Positions 1 through 9,307 of a stretch of DNA of 64,000 bases are shown in pieces. The stretch is taken from positions 186,001 through 250,000 of the forward strand of contig NZ_WNKG01000004.1 in the NCBI RefSeq assembly GCF_010119245.1, in the 5' to 3' direction. The notes under the pieces are model-generated. The model worked only from the letters and a program-made list of their open reading frames with translations. It had not been told where the DNA came from and did not search any database. Every line of letters starts with the position of its first letter. Within the stretch, counting starts at the first letter, position 1. This DNA is from Cyclobacterium salsum. GTDB lineage: Bacteria; Bacteroidota; Bacteroidia; Cytophagales; Cyclobacteriaceae. Position numbers and translations under genes: made by a program.

Positions 1-279
1 TTCATGTTCCACACCGAAATGGTGAGTTTCGGAATCTACAAAGGAGGAGGAAGAGAAAAATTCAAATCCTCTGTCTCCGGAATAGACAATGACCGGAAGC
101 GGCAGGGTAATGTGCGTATGACCAAGGGTGGCAAAGTGCCATTCATGGGAGTCCTTGATATGGTGCATGATGAAACTTGTTTTGTCTTCATCCTCACCGG
201 AAGCTGCCATGGAAACAGCGGAAAACGCCAGTAAAACTACTGACAATAAGAAACTTAACCTGATAAATTTGCGGAACAT
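1..279 (-). CDS. atpB: F0F1 ATP synthase subunit a, N-terminal part (cut by window edge)
   Basis: Reading the minus strand from an ATG at 279 gives an open frame of 93 codons that runs off the left edge without a stop. It starts with a signal-like segment (MFRKFIRLSFLLSVVLLAFS), then an acidic stretch, then HHIKDSHEWHF and ITLPLPVIVY, the pattern seen in the extended N-terminus of Bacteroidota subunit a. Subunit a forms the proton half-channels of the membrane Fo sector; the transmembrane part lies beyond the window. The upstream AtpI-like and AtpZ genes on the same strand support the call. Confidence 0.85.
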   Translation of the reverse strand, partial: MFRKFIRLSFLLSVVLLAFSAVSMAASGEDEDKTSFIMHHIKDSHEWHFATLGHTHITLPLPVIVYSGDRGFEFFSSSSFVDSETHHFGVEHE

Positions 280-297
280 CAAAATATTTTTTATCGC

Positions 298-687
298 CTA
301 TTTCGAATGAAGGCGCAAATTAGTTATTAAGCTGTACATATCAAACAATAAGTACAACAAATAAATGATAAAGAAATCTACTACAAACCAAAGTAAATTT
401 TTATCACCTGCCCATAAAATAATAAAAACAAAGCCGATACTAAAAAGTAATCGGAGCACCGTGATGCCCAGGATCACCGATACCGAATTAAATGTTTCCA
501 GTTTCATCAACAGGGTCGCCAACACACCGGTACTTCCGGTCAGCACCGCAAAAAAAAGCAACATGGCCCAAAAATGCCTGTGAAACCAGGGGCCGGGAAA
601 TAAGACCTGTCCTCCCGCAGCTATCAAGGCCAAAAGCAGGGTGAAAACGGTGATTTTTACCAATCCTTTTATCTGAAGGGATTTCAT
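298..687 (-). CDS. AtpI-like small membrane protein of the ATP synthase operon
   Basis: The 129-residue protein has four predicted transmembrane segments (about residues 10-28, 38-62, 70-92 and 99-117), few charged residues and no catalytic motif. It sits 18 bp upstream of atpB and downstream of AtpZ, the place where an AtpI-type subunit I protein lies in Bacteroidota atp operons. AtpI/AtpZ proteins help assemble the c-ring or supply Mg/Ca. Sequence alone does not prove that function here; the call rests on size, topology and context. Confidence 0.65.
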   Translation of the reverse strand: MKSLQIKGLVKITVFTLLLALIAAGGQVLFPGPWFHRHFWAMLLFFAVLTGSTGVLATLLMKLETFNSVSVILGITVLRLLFSIGFVFIILWAGDKNLLWFVVDFFIIYLLYLLFDMYSLITNLRLHSK

Positions 688-723
688 ACGATTTTGATTT
701 GCTTTTTAATGGCCATACGCCTG

Positions 724-780
724 TCCCGATCTTAAATCGGGAGAATCTCGCTGTATGACTATTCATCCCACTGTGGGATG
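724..780. repeat. Two short inverted repeats in the atpZ-atpI spacer
   Basis: TCCCGAT (724-730) pairs with ATCGGGA (736-742) around a 5-nt loop, and CATCCCA (764-770) pairs with TGGGATG (774-780) around a 3-nt loop. Both lie in the 136-bp gap between two co-directional genes and lack a T-run on the transcribed strand. They could be mRNA-processing or attenuation structures that set differential expression within the operon. That role is inference. Confidence 0.5.
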
Positions 781-823
781 TATTCGTCATGTAGCGCAAA
801 TCGGGGGTTTAGTTTGACGGGCC

Positions 824-1057
824 TTATCGATTTTCATCGGATTTGAGGGATCTAAAAAGCTGATAAAAAGCCAGGGAAAGCGAAAGAAAACAACCCAGCA
901 GCAGGTATAATGGAAAAACCATGCCGCTTTTTAAATGGAGTTTGTAACCAAGCCATGTGCCCAGCGCGATGATCGCCCCCATCTGGAAAGCAAGTCCAAA
1001 ATATTTAACGTAAGCCGGTGGCTCAGTTTGAGGAGGCTTGTTGTTTGGGGTTGACAT
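824..1057 (-). CDS. AtpZ/AtpI family protein
   Basis: The 77-residue protein has a proline-rich cytoplasmic head (PQTEPPAYVKYFGLAFQMG) and two transmembrane helices (about 22-40 and 47-68) separated by a short loop. This is the layout of the AtpZ/AtpI family encoded just ahead of F-ATPase genes, whose members are linked to c-ring assembly and Mg/Ca transport. Its first 35 bp overlap the end of the bactofilin gene in another frame, so the two are probably translationally coupled. Confidence 0.8.
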   Translation of the reverse strand: MSTPNNKPPQTEPPAYVKYFGLAFQMGAIIALGTWLGYKLHLKSGMVFPLYLLLGCFLSLSLAFYQLFRSLKSDENR

Positions 1058-1442
1058 GATCCCTGTCCACTTTTAACTGATTGTTAGTGCCCATATTGCA
1101 TTTTCCGTTAAACTCCGCACCATTTTCGATAATGAGCTTTTTGGTGTAAATATCCCCTATGATGAGCGCGGTTTTTTTGAGAAAAAGGGATTCCTCGCAT
1201 TGGATGTCACCATTGACCTGGCCTGAAATTTCCACTTCGGAGGCTTTCACATCGCCATTCACTTTTGCCGATTCTCCGATAATGATTTTCTGCTGTGAGT
1301 CCAGCGATCCCTCTACCGTACCTTCTACCCGGATATTTCCCTGGGACCCAATATTTCCAACGATTACCGTTCCCATTGCTACCAAATTGCTGGAGGTCAC
1401 CAGTTCATTGGTATTTCTTTTATCATCCGTGTTCTTTGCCAT
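1023..1442 (-). CDS. Bactofilin (polymer-forming cytoskeletal protein)
   Basis: The 139-residue protein carries a DUF583/bactofilin domain at about residues 20-115. Short beta-strand repeats such as GNIRVEGTVEGSL, AKVNGDVKASEVEISGQVNGDI and ALIIGDIYTKKLII build a right-handed beta-helix that polymerises without nucleotide. The ends are short and polar, as usual. The gene lies 2 bp after the M23 peptidase gene; bactofilin/M23 pairs are widespread and position wall hydrolases in other bacteria. A role in envelope organisation is likely but inferred. Confidence 0.9.
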   Translation of the reverse strand: MAKNTDDKRNTNELVTSSNLVAMGTVIVGNIGSQGNIRVEGTVEGSLDSQQKIIIGESAKVNGDVKASEVEISGQVNGDIQCEESLFLKKTALIIGDIYTKKLIIENGAEFNGKCNMGTNNQLKVDRDHVNPKQQASSN

Positions 1443-1444
1443 AA

Positions 1445-2320
1445 TTAATCAAATGTTATGAATTCCCGGGGATCTAGCGGATTTCCTCTGTACCACAATT
1501 CCAGGTGCAAATGCTGGCCTGTGGTTTGTTCGCCTGTGTTGCCGATGATGGATACAATCTCACCACCACGCACAGGATCGCCAATAGCTTTCAATATTAC
1601 AGAATTATGTTTGTAAATCGAAATCAATTCATTCGAATGCTGTATTCCTACTACATAACCGGTATCCAGGGTCCAGCTGGCAAAAATGACGGTTCCATCT
1701 GCGACGGCCTTTACTGGCTCATTTTCCCCCGCTACCACGTCTATTCCAAAATGATTTCCCGAAGCCGAAAAACTGCTCGTCACCACTCCCTTCACTGGAG
1801 GGAAAAAATAATTATCGGTAAAGGTACTGCTACCCAGATTGCCAAAACCTCCTTCTTCGAGCGGTAGGGATTCGAATTCGCTGATTATTTGCTGGGTAGC
1901 ATCGCTACTCTTAAAGAGATCAATTTCCGATCGGTCCACTTGTTGTTCTCCCTGGTTTTCTGCTGGCTCCGTTTGTTCCTCATCCGTATCAGTTTCCCCG
2001 GAAAGGACCATTTGTATGTTTCGAACATACTGATCCTTGGCTTCCACTTCAAGTATCAGGGAATCGACCGTCTCCGATAGCGAATGAATTCGCACCATGT
2101 TTTCGGTCTCCACATACAAAGGATCAAACCATCGGGCCAGCAATGTCTTAGACAAAAACAAGGAAAGAACAAAACAGGTCAGAAACACCAAAGCGAACAA
2201 TAATCCGACCCGTATCTTCGTAATATTAAAGGAAGTGATGACCGAAAAGTCTTCCTCTTTTCTGATGACAATCAGAAACTTGGTTTCAATCCAGTCATTT
2301 ATTTTCTGTTTTACGCTCAA
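1445..2320 (-). CDS. M23 family metallopeptidase, membrane-anchored
   Basis: The 291-residue protein has a short cytoplasmic N-terminus, one transmembrane helix (about 35-57), a coiled-coil linker and a C-terminal LytM/M23 domain (about 175-285). The metal-site motifs are visible: NHFGIDVV (HxxxD) and HLHLELW (HxH). M23 enzymes cleave peptidoglycan cross-bridges. The start is a TTG at 2320; an in-frame stop lies just upstream, and the N-terminal WIETKFLIVIRKEEDFS stretch resembles the conserved start of Bacteroidota relatives. It heads the bactofilin-AtpZ-atp run. Confidence 0.88.
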   Translation of the reverse strand: MSVKQKINDWIETKFLIVIRKEEDFSVITSFNITKIRVGLLFALVFLTCFVLSLFLSKTLLARWFDPLYVETENMVRIHSLSETVDSLILEVEAKDQYVRNIQMVLSGETDTDEEQTEPAENQGEQQVDRSEIDLFKSSDATQQIISEFESLPLEEGGFGNLGSSTFTDNYFFPPVKGVVTSSFSASGNHFGIDVVAGENEPVKAVADGTVIFASWTLDTGYVVGIQHSNELISIYKHNSVILKAIGDPVRGGEIVSIIGNTGEQTTGQHLHLELWYRGNPLDPREFITFD

Positions 2321-2350
2321 TGGGCTTATTATTTAAAGATTTATCTTTTA

Positions 2351-2358
2351 CAAAAATA
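2351..2358 (-). promoter_or_regulatory. Candidate Bacteroidota -7 element upstream of the M23 gene
   Basis: The minus strand reads TATTTTTG, a match to the Bacteroidota -7 consensus TAnnTTTG, 31 nt upstream of the TTG start at 2320. No well-spaced -33 TTTG element was found, so the call is tentative. Its position inside the long-start version of the divergent SprE-like frame favours the shorter SprE start at 2464. Confidence 0.35.
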
Positions 2359-2463
2359 GAATTTAATTCCTTTCGTTTAAATTTTTATCGCAAAAGAACT
2401 AATTTGAACCCTATTTCAAATTCAAACACCTTGTACAAATCGATCCTTTTTCTGCGACCTTAT

Positions 2464-5085
2464 ATGATCCTACTGGCCTTATTGGCTGGGGTAATTTCCT
2501 GCTCTTCCCAAAAGGATACGTTTACCAATCGCCTGTATCATAATACAACGGCTAGATTTAATGCCTATTATTATGCCAAAGAAAAAATCAAGGAATTGGA
2601 AATCGAAATTGAAAAAGAGTATCAGGAAGATTTTTCTCAAGTACTACCCGTTTTTTATCCCATAGACAGCAGCACCATAGAAGCAAATGAGACCCTGCTG
2701 GATGAAGCCAGGGAAATGGCCTCCAAAGCGGTGGATTGGCATAAAATCAGTAAGTGGGTGGACCCGGCTTACCTGCTGATCGGCAGAGTAGATTATTATA
2801 AGGGTAAGTTCGACGACGCGCAGAACACCTTTAAATATTTAAATGTCAACAGTACTCAAGACCCGGTCCGGCACGAAGCGTTGATTCGCTTATTGAAATC
2901 CTTTATAGACCTTCGCCAGTTTGAGGATGCTAATTTTGTAGTAGACTACCTTTCTAAAGAACCGGACATAAGCAAAGAAAATAAAAAACTGCTCTACAAA
3001 ACCCTGGCTTATTATTATGAGTCCCGGGGAGAAACAGATATGATTGTGCCTTCCTTATTTAAATCATTGGAATTTACCGATGACAAGGCTGAAATCTCCC
3101 GAATCAATTTCATATTGGGTCAGATGTACCAAAAGGCGGGATTGGATGCGTTTGCCTACGAATACTACCAAAAATCCTTATCGGGTAGCCCCAATTACGA
3201 ACGCACTTTCTTTGCCCAACTGTTTTCCCAGCAGGTCGCTGAACTGGAAAAAAGCAAGGACCTAAAAAGAGTAAGAGACTACTATGATGCCCTTTATTCT
3301 GATAACAAGAATGTTGAATTTCGGGATGTTATCCTTTTTGAAAAAGGACGTTTTGAAAAAAAACAAGGAAATCTGGACGAGGCCATCCGGCTCTACTCGC
3401 TGGCTGCAAAAGAGCCTGGCGAGAATGAGCGGCAGAAGGGGTATATATATCAGGAATTATCCGAGGTGTTCCTCCACGAAAAAGAGGATTTTCTCAAGAC
3501 CAAATATTACCTGGACAGTGCTTTGTCAAAATTCAAGGAATCTGACAGAAACTATGCAACCCTGGCATCGAGAAAAGTAGTTTTTGATCAATTTGCGGAA
3601 AATTTTGAGCTGTTAACCCGAAATGACAGCCTGATAAGACTAAGCCGCCTGAGTCCTGAGGAACAGGAAACGTATGTGGATACCTATTTGGCCCAGGAAG
3701 AAGCCCGTTTAATTCAGGAAGCAGAACGGGCAAATCAAAAGAAAAACACCGGGATCTTTGACAACTTACTGGCCTTTGGAGGGAGTGGCGGCAGTAGCGG
3801 ATCCACTTTTTACTGGGACAATCCGGTGGCAATTCAGCGCGGTTCGCTGGAATTTAATAAAGTCTGGGGCAATCGCTCCCTAACGGACAATTGGAGAAGC
3901 AGCGACCGCAGCTTTCAGGATATCCCAGGGGAAGAAGATCAGTCAGCCTCATCCGAGGAAACAGAAGAGGGTATCACGGAAGATTCACAGGAAACAGCCC
4001 TTGCCACGCAGCTTCCAGACAAAGGCAGCTTATTGAGTCAAATACCGAATGAACCGGAAACCCGCGAATTGATGTTGGAGGAGATGGAAAATGCCTATTT
4101 TAATCTGGGAAAACTCCTTTATTTTGACCTCGAAGAACCACAGATGGCCATTTCCAACCTGGAAATGCTTATCGAAAAGTTTCCGGAAACACCAAAAAAA
4201 CCCGAAGCGTATTATACCTTATACCTGGCATCCAGGGATCTGGACCTCCGTGCGGAAAAATACGCCCAGCTGCTTAATACTGAATTTCCTGATTCTCAAT
4301 TCACCAAATCGATCAATAATCCAGATCAGGTATCAGGTTCTCAGGCAAATTTTGAATCGGGGCAAAATTACAAGGAGGCTTATGCACGTTACCGGGAACA
4401 AGAATATACTTCCGCACGCAGTATCATAAGGGAATCCCTAAACCGATACCCGCTAACCAAAAATACGGACCGGTTATTGCTGCTGGATATCTTGATTGCA
4501 GGGAAGCTGGAATCGGTAGACCGATACAAAGAACGGCTCCAAAGTTTCCTTCAAAATGCCGAGGACGAACCATTACGGGATTTTGCACAGAAATTGCTTG
4601 ACGCTGTCAGTGAAGGAGACGAAGCGGTGGCAAGCAGTGAAGAGGAAACATTGCCGGGAGAAGAGACTGTTGCAGCAGATCAGAACCAGGACCAACTAGC
4701 GCCTGAGGCAGAAGCATCCCCCTACCAAGCGAACGCCTCTCAAACCCATATTTTTATTTTACCTATGGATGAAGATATGGCTGAAAATTCGGGAGATCTG
4801 ACGGCAGCATTGGAAGGTTTTCACGCTGAAAATTTCTCTGTTGAGCGGTTGAGGACAGGCACTATTGCCATCACCAGAGAAACGAAGATTCTAATTATTA
4901 GCCCCTTTCCCAATGCGGAAAAGTCTATGAATTACCGGGAAACGTTTTTAAGCAGTTTTAACAGTGATTCATTACCGGAGGAGCAAAAAAATAGTAGTTT
5001 TGTTATTTCAATAGAAAACTTCCAGCAACTCAACAAACGAAAGGATCTGGAAGAGTACAGGTCCTTCTATGAGCAAGCTTATTAA
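2464..5085 (+). CDS. sprE: SprE/PorW-like T9SS TPR lipoprotein
   Basis: From the ATG at 2464 the protein has 873 residues. It begins with a lipoprotein signal (MILLALLAGVISC, lipobox VISC), followed by SSQKDTFTNRLYHNTTARFNAYY, the SprE/PorW family opening. Tandem TPR-like helices span about residues 90-400 and 520-640, with acidic low-complexity linkers between. SprE/PorW is needed for T9SS function and links the PorK/N rings to the outer-membrane translocon. The frame is open back to 2320, but those 48 residues lack a signal and overlap the divergent promoter region. The gldKLMN cluster lies 4 kb downstream. Confidence 0.78.
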   Translation: MILLALLAGVISCSSQKDTFTNRLYHNTTARFNAYYYAKEKIKELEIEIEKEYQEDFSQVLPVFYPIDSSTIEANETLLDEAREMASKAVDWHKISKWVDPAYLLIGRVDYYKGKFDDAQNTFKYLNVNSTQDPVRHEALIRLLKSFIDLRQFEDANFVVDYLSKEPDISKENKKLLYKTLAYYYESRGETDMIVPSLFKSLEFTDDKAEISRINFILGQMYQKAGLDAFAYEYYQKSLSGSPNYERTFFAQLFSQQVAELEKSKDLKRVRDYYDALYSDNKNVEFRDVILFEKGRFEKKQGNLDEAIRLYSLAAKEPGENERQKGYIYQELSEVFLHEKEDFLKTKYYLDSALSKFKESDRNYATLASRKVVFDQFAENFELLTRNDSLIRLSRLSPEEQETYVDTYLAQEEARLIQEAERANQKKNTGIFDNLLAFGGSGGSSGSTFYWDNPVAIQRGSLEFNKVWGNRSLTDNWRSSDRSFQDIPGEEDQSASSEETEEGITEDSQETALATQLPDKGSLLSQIPNEPETRELMLEEMENAYFNLGKLLYFDLEEPQMAISNLEMLIEKFPETPKKPEAYYTLYLASRDLDLRAEKYAQLLNTEFPDSQFTKSINNPDQVSGSQANFESGQNYKEAYARYREQEYTSARSIIRESLNRYPLTKNTDRLLLLDILIAGKLESVDRYKERLQSFLQNAEDEPLRDFAQKLLDAVSEGDEAVASSEEETLPGEETVAADQNQDQLAPEAEASPYQANASQTHIFILPMDEDMAENSGDLTAALEGFHAENFSVERLRTGTIAITRETKILIISPFPNAEKSMNYRETFLSSFNSDSLPEEQKNSSFVISIENFQQLNKRKDLEEYRSFYEQAY

Positions 5086-5093
5086 TAACTAAT

Positions 5094-7406
5094 ATGAGTA
5101 ATAGTAAAAAGAGTAATGCTAAGCCTTTGTATAAAAACATCATCCGATACATGTGGCTTGTTTTTGTTTTGGGATTGGTTGGGTTGGTCCTCTTCATTGC
5201 CGCTGTAAATGCCAACTTCCTGGGCTTGTTTGGAGACATGCCGGATTTTGAATCGCTTGAAAATCCGGAAAGCGAACTAGCCTCCGAGTTGTATTCAGCG
5301 GACGGTATTTTGCTGGGAAAATATTTCCGGGAGAACAGGACGCCTGTCACCTATAATGAACTCGCTCCAAACCTGATCAATGCCCTGGTTGCCACAGAAG
5401 ATGTTCGCTTTGAGGACCACTCTGGTATAGACCCCAGGGGTTTGTCCCGCGTATTGGTCAAAAGCCTACTCCTAGGTCAGCGAGGTGCAGGGGGTGGAAG
5501 TACACTAAGCCAACAAACGGCAAAAAACCTATTCAAAACACGTACAAAAGCATCGCAGGGCTTTTTGAGCAATGTTCCTGTCCTGAGAATGATTATTATT
5601 AAAACCAAGGAATGGCTCGTGGCGGCAAAACTGGAAAGGGCTTACACAAAAGAGGAATTGCTTACCATGTACCTGAATACTTCCGACTTTGGGAGCAATT
5701 CGTTCGGAATCAAGACCGCTGCCAGCACCTTCTTCAACAAGGAGCCCAGGGACTTGAGCATCCAGGAATCTGCCACATTGGTAGGTCTTTTTAAAGCTCC
5801 CTCCTACTACAGCCCGGTTTATAATCCTGAGAATTCTCTTCGTAGAAGAAACACGGTATTGTCGCAGATGAATAAGTATGATTTCATTACCCAGTCCCAA
5901 TACGACAGCATTTCTAATATGCCCATTGAATTGGAGTACAATGTGGAAGGTCATAATGAAGGATTAGCTACTTACTTCCGAGAGGTCGTCAAAGCCGATT
6001 TAATCCAATGGACAAAAGAAAACCTGAAACCGGATGGTACCAATTACGACCTGTTTGGGGATGGCCTGCGGATTTATACCACCATCGATAGCCGGCTGCA
6101 AAAGTATGCAGAAGAGGCAGTGGCTGAGCACATGCCTGAACTTCAGGAGAAATTCGAAGCGGAGATTGGGGATCGGGATCCCTGGATAGACAGCCAGCGC
6201 AGGCCTATTCCAAATTTTCTTGAAAATGCTGTAAAAAGAACCGAATCCTATCGAAACCTCCGTTCCAGGTATGGAGACGATACGGACAGCATTGAGTACA
6301 AACTGAATGAAAAGAAAAAAATGACGGTTTTTTCCTATGAAAAAGGAGAAATAGACACCCTTATGAGCACCATGGATTCCTTACGGTATTACAAAAAATT
6401 CCTTCAAACAGGTTTCGTTTCGATGGATCCCCATAGTGGACATATTAAAGCCTGGGTCGGGGGCGTTAATCACAAGCATTTCAAGTACGATCACGTGAAG
6501 CAGGGAAAAAGACAACCCGGCTCCACTTTTAAGCCCTTTGTGTATGCCGCCGCCATAGAAAACGGGTACGGACCCTGTTATACGGTGATTGATCAGCCTG
6601 TGGAAATCAACCAGCCCGATCAGCCCACCTGGAAGCCCAGCAATGCCAATGGGGAATTCACTTACGAACGCATGACCATCCGCTCGGCCATGTCCCAGTC
6701 CGTTAATTCCATTACGGCCTATATGATGAAAAAACTAAGCCCCAGTGTGGTGGTTGAAACCGCACATCGGATTGGCATTACGAGCGAACTAGAAGCGGTC
6801 CCTGCCCTGGCATTGGGAACCGTGGATGTTTCTATCATGGAAATGGTCGGTGCCTTCAGCACCTTTGTTAACAAAGGAGAGCACATTACTCCTATTTACA
6901 TCGACAGGATTGAAGACAAATTCGGTAATGTTTTGCACCAGTTTATCCCTCGTAAACGACCGGCGATGAGTGAAGAAGATGCCTATATCATGGTGTACAT
7001 GCTCCGGGGAGGAACAGAGGAAGAAGGCGGAACGAGCCAAGGCCTCCCCAGAAATATCAGAGACGAAGGAAATGAAATAGGTGGGAAAACCGGAACTACT
7101 CAGAATGCCTCTGATGGTTGGTATATGGGCATTACCAAAGACCTGGTTAGTGGCGTTTGGGTAGGAGGCGATGACCGGGCCATCCATTTCAGAAGCTGGC
7201 TCAACGGGCAGGGTTCCAGAACCGCGCGCCCCATCTGGTCAAAGTTTATGACTAAAGTTTACGAGGATCCCAGTTTGGACATCACCAAGGGACCTTTTCC
7301 GAAACCAGAACGCCCACTGAGCATAGAGATTGATTGTTCTTTGTATGACTTGAATCAGGACGAGTATCAGGAATTTGATTATGATGCCACCAGTACGGAT
7401 TTCTGA
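5094..7406 (+). CDS. Class A penicillin-binding protein (PBP1A type)
   Basis: The 770-residue bifunctional peptidoglycan synthase has a short basic cytoplasmic tail, one transmembrane helix (about 19-40), a GT51 glycosyltransferase domain (about 65-240, with EDVRFEDHSG and GGSTLSQQTAKN) and a transpeptidase domain (about 400-740). The transpeptidase triad is intact: PGSTFKPF (SxxK, near residue 477), SVN (near 536) and GGKTGTT (KTG, near 664). It starts 8 bp after the SprE-like gene, so the two are probably cotranscribed. Family length and all motifs are typical. Confidence 0.95.
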   Translation: MSNSKKSNAKPLYKNIIRYMWLVFVLGLVGLVLFIAAVNANFLGLFGDMPDFESLENPESELASELYSADGILLGKYFRENRTPVTYNELAPNLINALVATEDVRFEDHSGIDPRGLSRVLVKSLLLGQRGAGGGSTLSQQTAKNLFKTRTKASQGFLSNVPVLRMIIIKTKEWLVAAKLERAYTKEELLTMYLNTSDFGSNSFGIKTAASTFFNKEPRDLSIQESATLVGLFKAPSYYSPVYNPENSLRRRNTVLSQMNKYDFITQSQYDSISNMPIELEYNVEGHNEGLATYFREVVKADLIQWTKENLKPDGTNYDLFGDGLRIYTTIDSRLQKYAEEAVAEHMPELQEKFEAEIGDRDPWIDSQRRPIPNFLENAVKRTESYRNLRSRYGDDTDSIEYKLNEKKKMTVFSYEKGEIDTLMSTMDSLRYYKKFLQTGFVSMDPHSGHIKAWVGGVNHKHFKYDHVKQGKRQPGSTFKPFVYAAAIENGYGPCYTVIDQPVEINQPDQPTWKPSNANGEFTYERMTIRSAMSQSVNSITAYMMKKLSPSVVVETAHRIGITSELEAVPALALGTVDVSIMEMVGAFSTFVNKGEHITPIYIDRIEDKFGNVLHQFIPRKRPAMSEEDAYIMVYMLRGGTEEEGGTSQGLPRNIRDEGNEIGGKTGTTQNASDGWYMGITKDLVSGVWVGGDDRAIHFRSWLNGQGSRTARPIWSKFMTKVYEDPSLDITKGPFPKPERPLSIEIDCSLYDLNQDEYQEFDYDATSTDF

Positions 7407-7452
7407 TCCAACGGGCATGCATTGATTTCAAAAACGCAATGATTTTGTCTCT

Positions 7453-9252
7453 ATGGACATGCATTCTCCATCTTACCTTCCGACGGAACATCAGCAGCTT
7501 CCGGACCTCCCCGGTGTCTACCGCTATTACAACAAAGATGGTAAACTCATTTATGTAGGGAAAGCTAAAAGCCTGAAAAAAAGGGTCGGTAGCTATTTTA
7601 GCAAAAGTACTGGCCTTAACCAAAAGACCCGCCGGATGGTGAGGGAAATCCACACCATCGAGATCACCATTGTCAATTCGGAATTTGATGCCTTACTGCT
7701 TGAGAATAACCTGATTAAAAAATCGCAGCCGAGGTATAACGTTCTGTTAAAAGACGACAAAACCTATCCGTACCTGCTGCTTACGGATGAACCTTTTCCC
7801 AGAATCTACCCCACCCGTAGGGTAATCCCGTCTAAGGGCACCTATTATGGGCCTTTTGCTAGTGTCAAGGCGATGAATAATGTGCTCGACCTTATTCTTT
7901 CCCTTTTCACCATCCGGACCTGTAAACTAGACCTGGCTCCTGAAAAGATAGCCGCTTCCAAATACAAGGTTTGCCTGGAGTACCATCTGGGAAACTGCAA
8001 GGGGCCTTGTGAAGGGCTGCAGGATGAAAAAAACTACCTGGCTGATATCGAACAGGCGCGGAATATTCTAAAAGGAAACCTCGGGATTGCCAAAAGCTTC
8101 TTTAAGGAACACATGCAGGCAGCAGCGTCAGCGTTGGATTATGAAACGGCACAGCGCTTTAAAGAGAAACTGGATCTGCTTGAAAAATACCAGGCCAAAT
8201 CACTGGTAATCAATCCAAATGCCGATAGTCTGGACGTGTTTGCCATTGTCAGTGAAGAAAAGTTTGCTTTTGTGAACTACCTGCGGATAAAAAATGGTGC
8301 CATCACCCTTAGCAAAACGGTAGAGCTAAAAAAGAAACTGGACGAAACCGACCAGGAGCTACTTCTTACCGCTATCGTGCGGCTGCGGGATCAGTTTCAA
8401 AGTGATGCCAGGGAAGTATTAGTCAACGTGGAATTTGAGGATTCTCCGGAAGGCTTGCACCTAACCCTGCCTAAAATTGGCGATAAGCGAAAACTGATTG
8501 AATTAAGTTTAAAAAACGCCTTGTACTACAAAAAGGAAAAGGCCCTACTGGCAGGGGAGACCAAAGACAAAAAAAATAGAGTGCTTCTGCAACTTCAGCA
8601 AGACCTATCCTTAAGCGAATTGCCTACGCATATCGAATGCTTTGACAATTCTAACATACAAGGAAGTAACCCCGTGGCAAGTATGGTTTGCTTTAAGGAT
8701 GGGAAACCAGCCAAGAAGGAATACCGGCACTACCACATCAAAACCGTAACGGGGCCTAATGACTTCGCCAGTATGGAAGAGGTCGTTTACAGAAGGTACA
8801 AAAGGATGGCTCAGGAAGAAATGGCCTTACCCCAATTGGTCGTAATCGATGGGGGAAAGGGGCAGTTGTCTTCGGCTGTCGCAGCACTCAAACGTATCGA
8901 TCTATATGGAAAAATCCCTATAATTGGCATCGCCAAACGTTTAGAGGAAATCTATTTTCCAGGAGATATCTATCCCCTTTATATAGATAAAAAATCCGAA
9001 TCTTTGCGACTGATCCAGCGGATTAGGGATGAGGCGCACCGTTTTGCGATTACTTTTCACCGTAATTTAAGAAGTAAGGGAGCGCTCAATTCCCAATTAA
9101 CAGGCATAGAAGGTATCGGAGAAAATACGGCACAGAAACTTTTGAAGCATTTTAAATCCTTCAAAAACATTCAAAACGCCAGCCTGGACCAACTTACGGG
9201 TGTTGCCGGAAAAGATAAAGCGGAAAAAATTCACGCTGCCCTCCATCCATAA
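7453..9252 (+). CDS. uvrC: Excinuclease ABC subunit C
   Basis: The 599-residue protein has the full UvrC layout: GIY-YIG endonuclease (GVYRYYNKDGKLIYVGKAKS, about 19-38), a cysteine pattern CLEYHLGNCKGPC near 175-187, a UvrB-binding region, the RNase H-like C-terminal nuclease (IECFDNSNIQGS, about 395; VVIDGGKGQL, about 463), and tandem helix-hairpin-helix motifs (LTGIEGIGENTAQKLL to the end). UvrC makes both incisions in nucleotide excision repair with UvrA and UvrB. It follows the PBP gene by 46 bp and ends at a shared terminator. Confidence 0.97.
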   Translation: MDMHSPSYLPTEHQQLPDLPGVYRYYNKDGKLIYVGKAKSLKKRVGSYFSKSTGLNQKTRRMVREIHTIEITIVNSEFDALLLENNLIKKSQPRYNVLLKDDKTYPYLLLTDEPFPRIYPTRRVIPSKGTYYGPFASVKAMNNVLDLILSLFTIRTCKLDLAPEKIAASKYKVCLEYHLGNCKGPCEGLQDEKNYLADIEQARNILKGNLGIAKSFFKEHMQAAASALDYETAQRFKEKLDLLEKYQAKSLVINPNADSLDVFAIVSEEKFAFVNYLRIKNGAITLSKTVELKKKLDETDQELLLTAIVRLRDQFQSDAREVLVNVEFEDSPEGLHLTLPKIGDKRKLIELSLKNALYYKKEKALLAGETKDKKNRVLLQLQQDLSLSELPTHIECFDNSNIQGSNPVASMVCFKDGKPAKKEYRHYHIKTVTGPNDFASMEEVVYRRYKRMAQEEMALPQLVVIDGGKGQLSSAVAALKRIDLYGKIPIIGIAKRLEEIYFPGDIYPLYIDKKSESLRLIQRIRDEAHRFAITFHRNLRSKGALNSQLTGIEGIGENTAQKLLKHFKSFKNIQNASLDQLTGVAGKDKAEKIHAALHP

Positions 9253-9253
9253 A

Positions 9254-9285
9254 AAAAAGCGACCTTCTTTTGAAAGCCGCTTTTT
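9254..9285. terminator. Bidirectional terminator between uvrC and gldN
   Basis: AAAAAGCG (9254-9261) pairs with CGCTTTTT (9278-9285), with an inner TTC/GAA stem, giving T-runs on both strands. It lies just after the uvrC stop and 23 bp before the gldN stop, between convergent genes. Confidence 0.75.
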
Positions 9286-9307
9286 CTATACATGGAGAGC
9301 AATTTGC

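Noticed and set aside
488-799. 103-codon minus frame overlapping the AtpI-like gene
   Set aside because: Overlaps a four-helix membrane protein frame that fits the operon, and crosses the two spacer hairpins.
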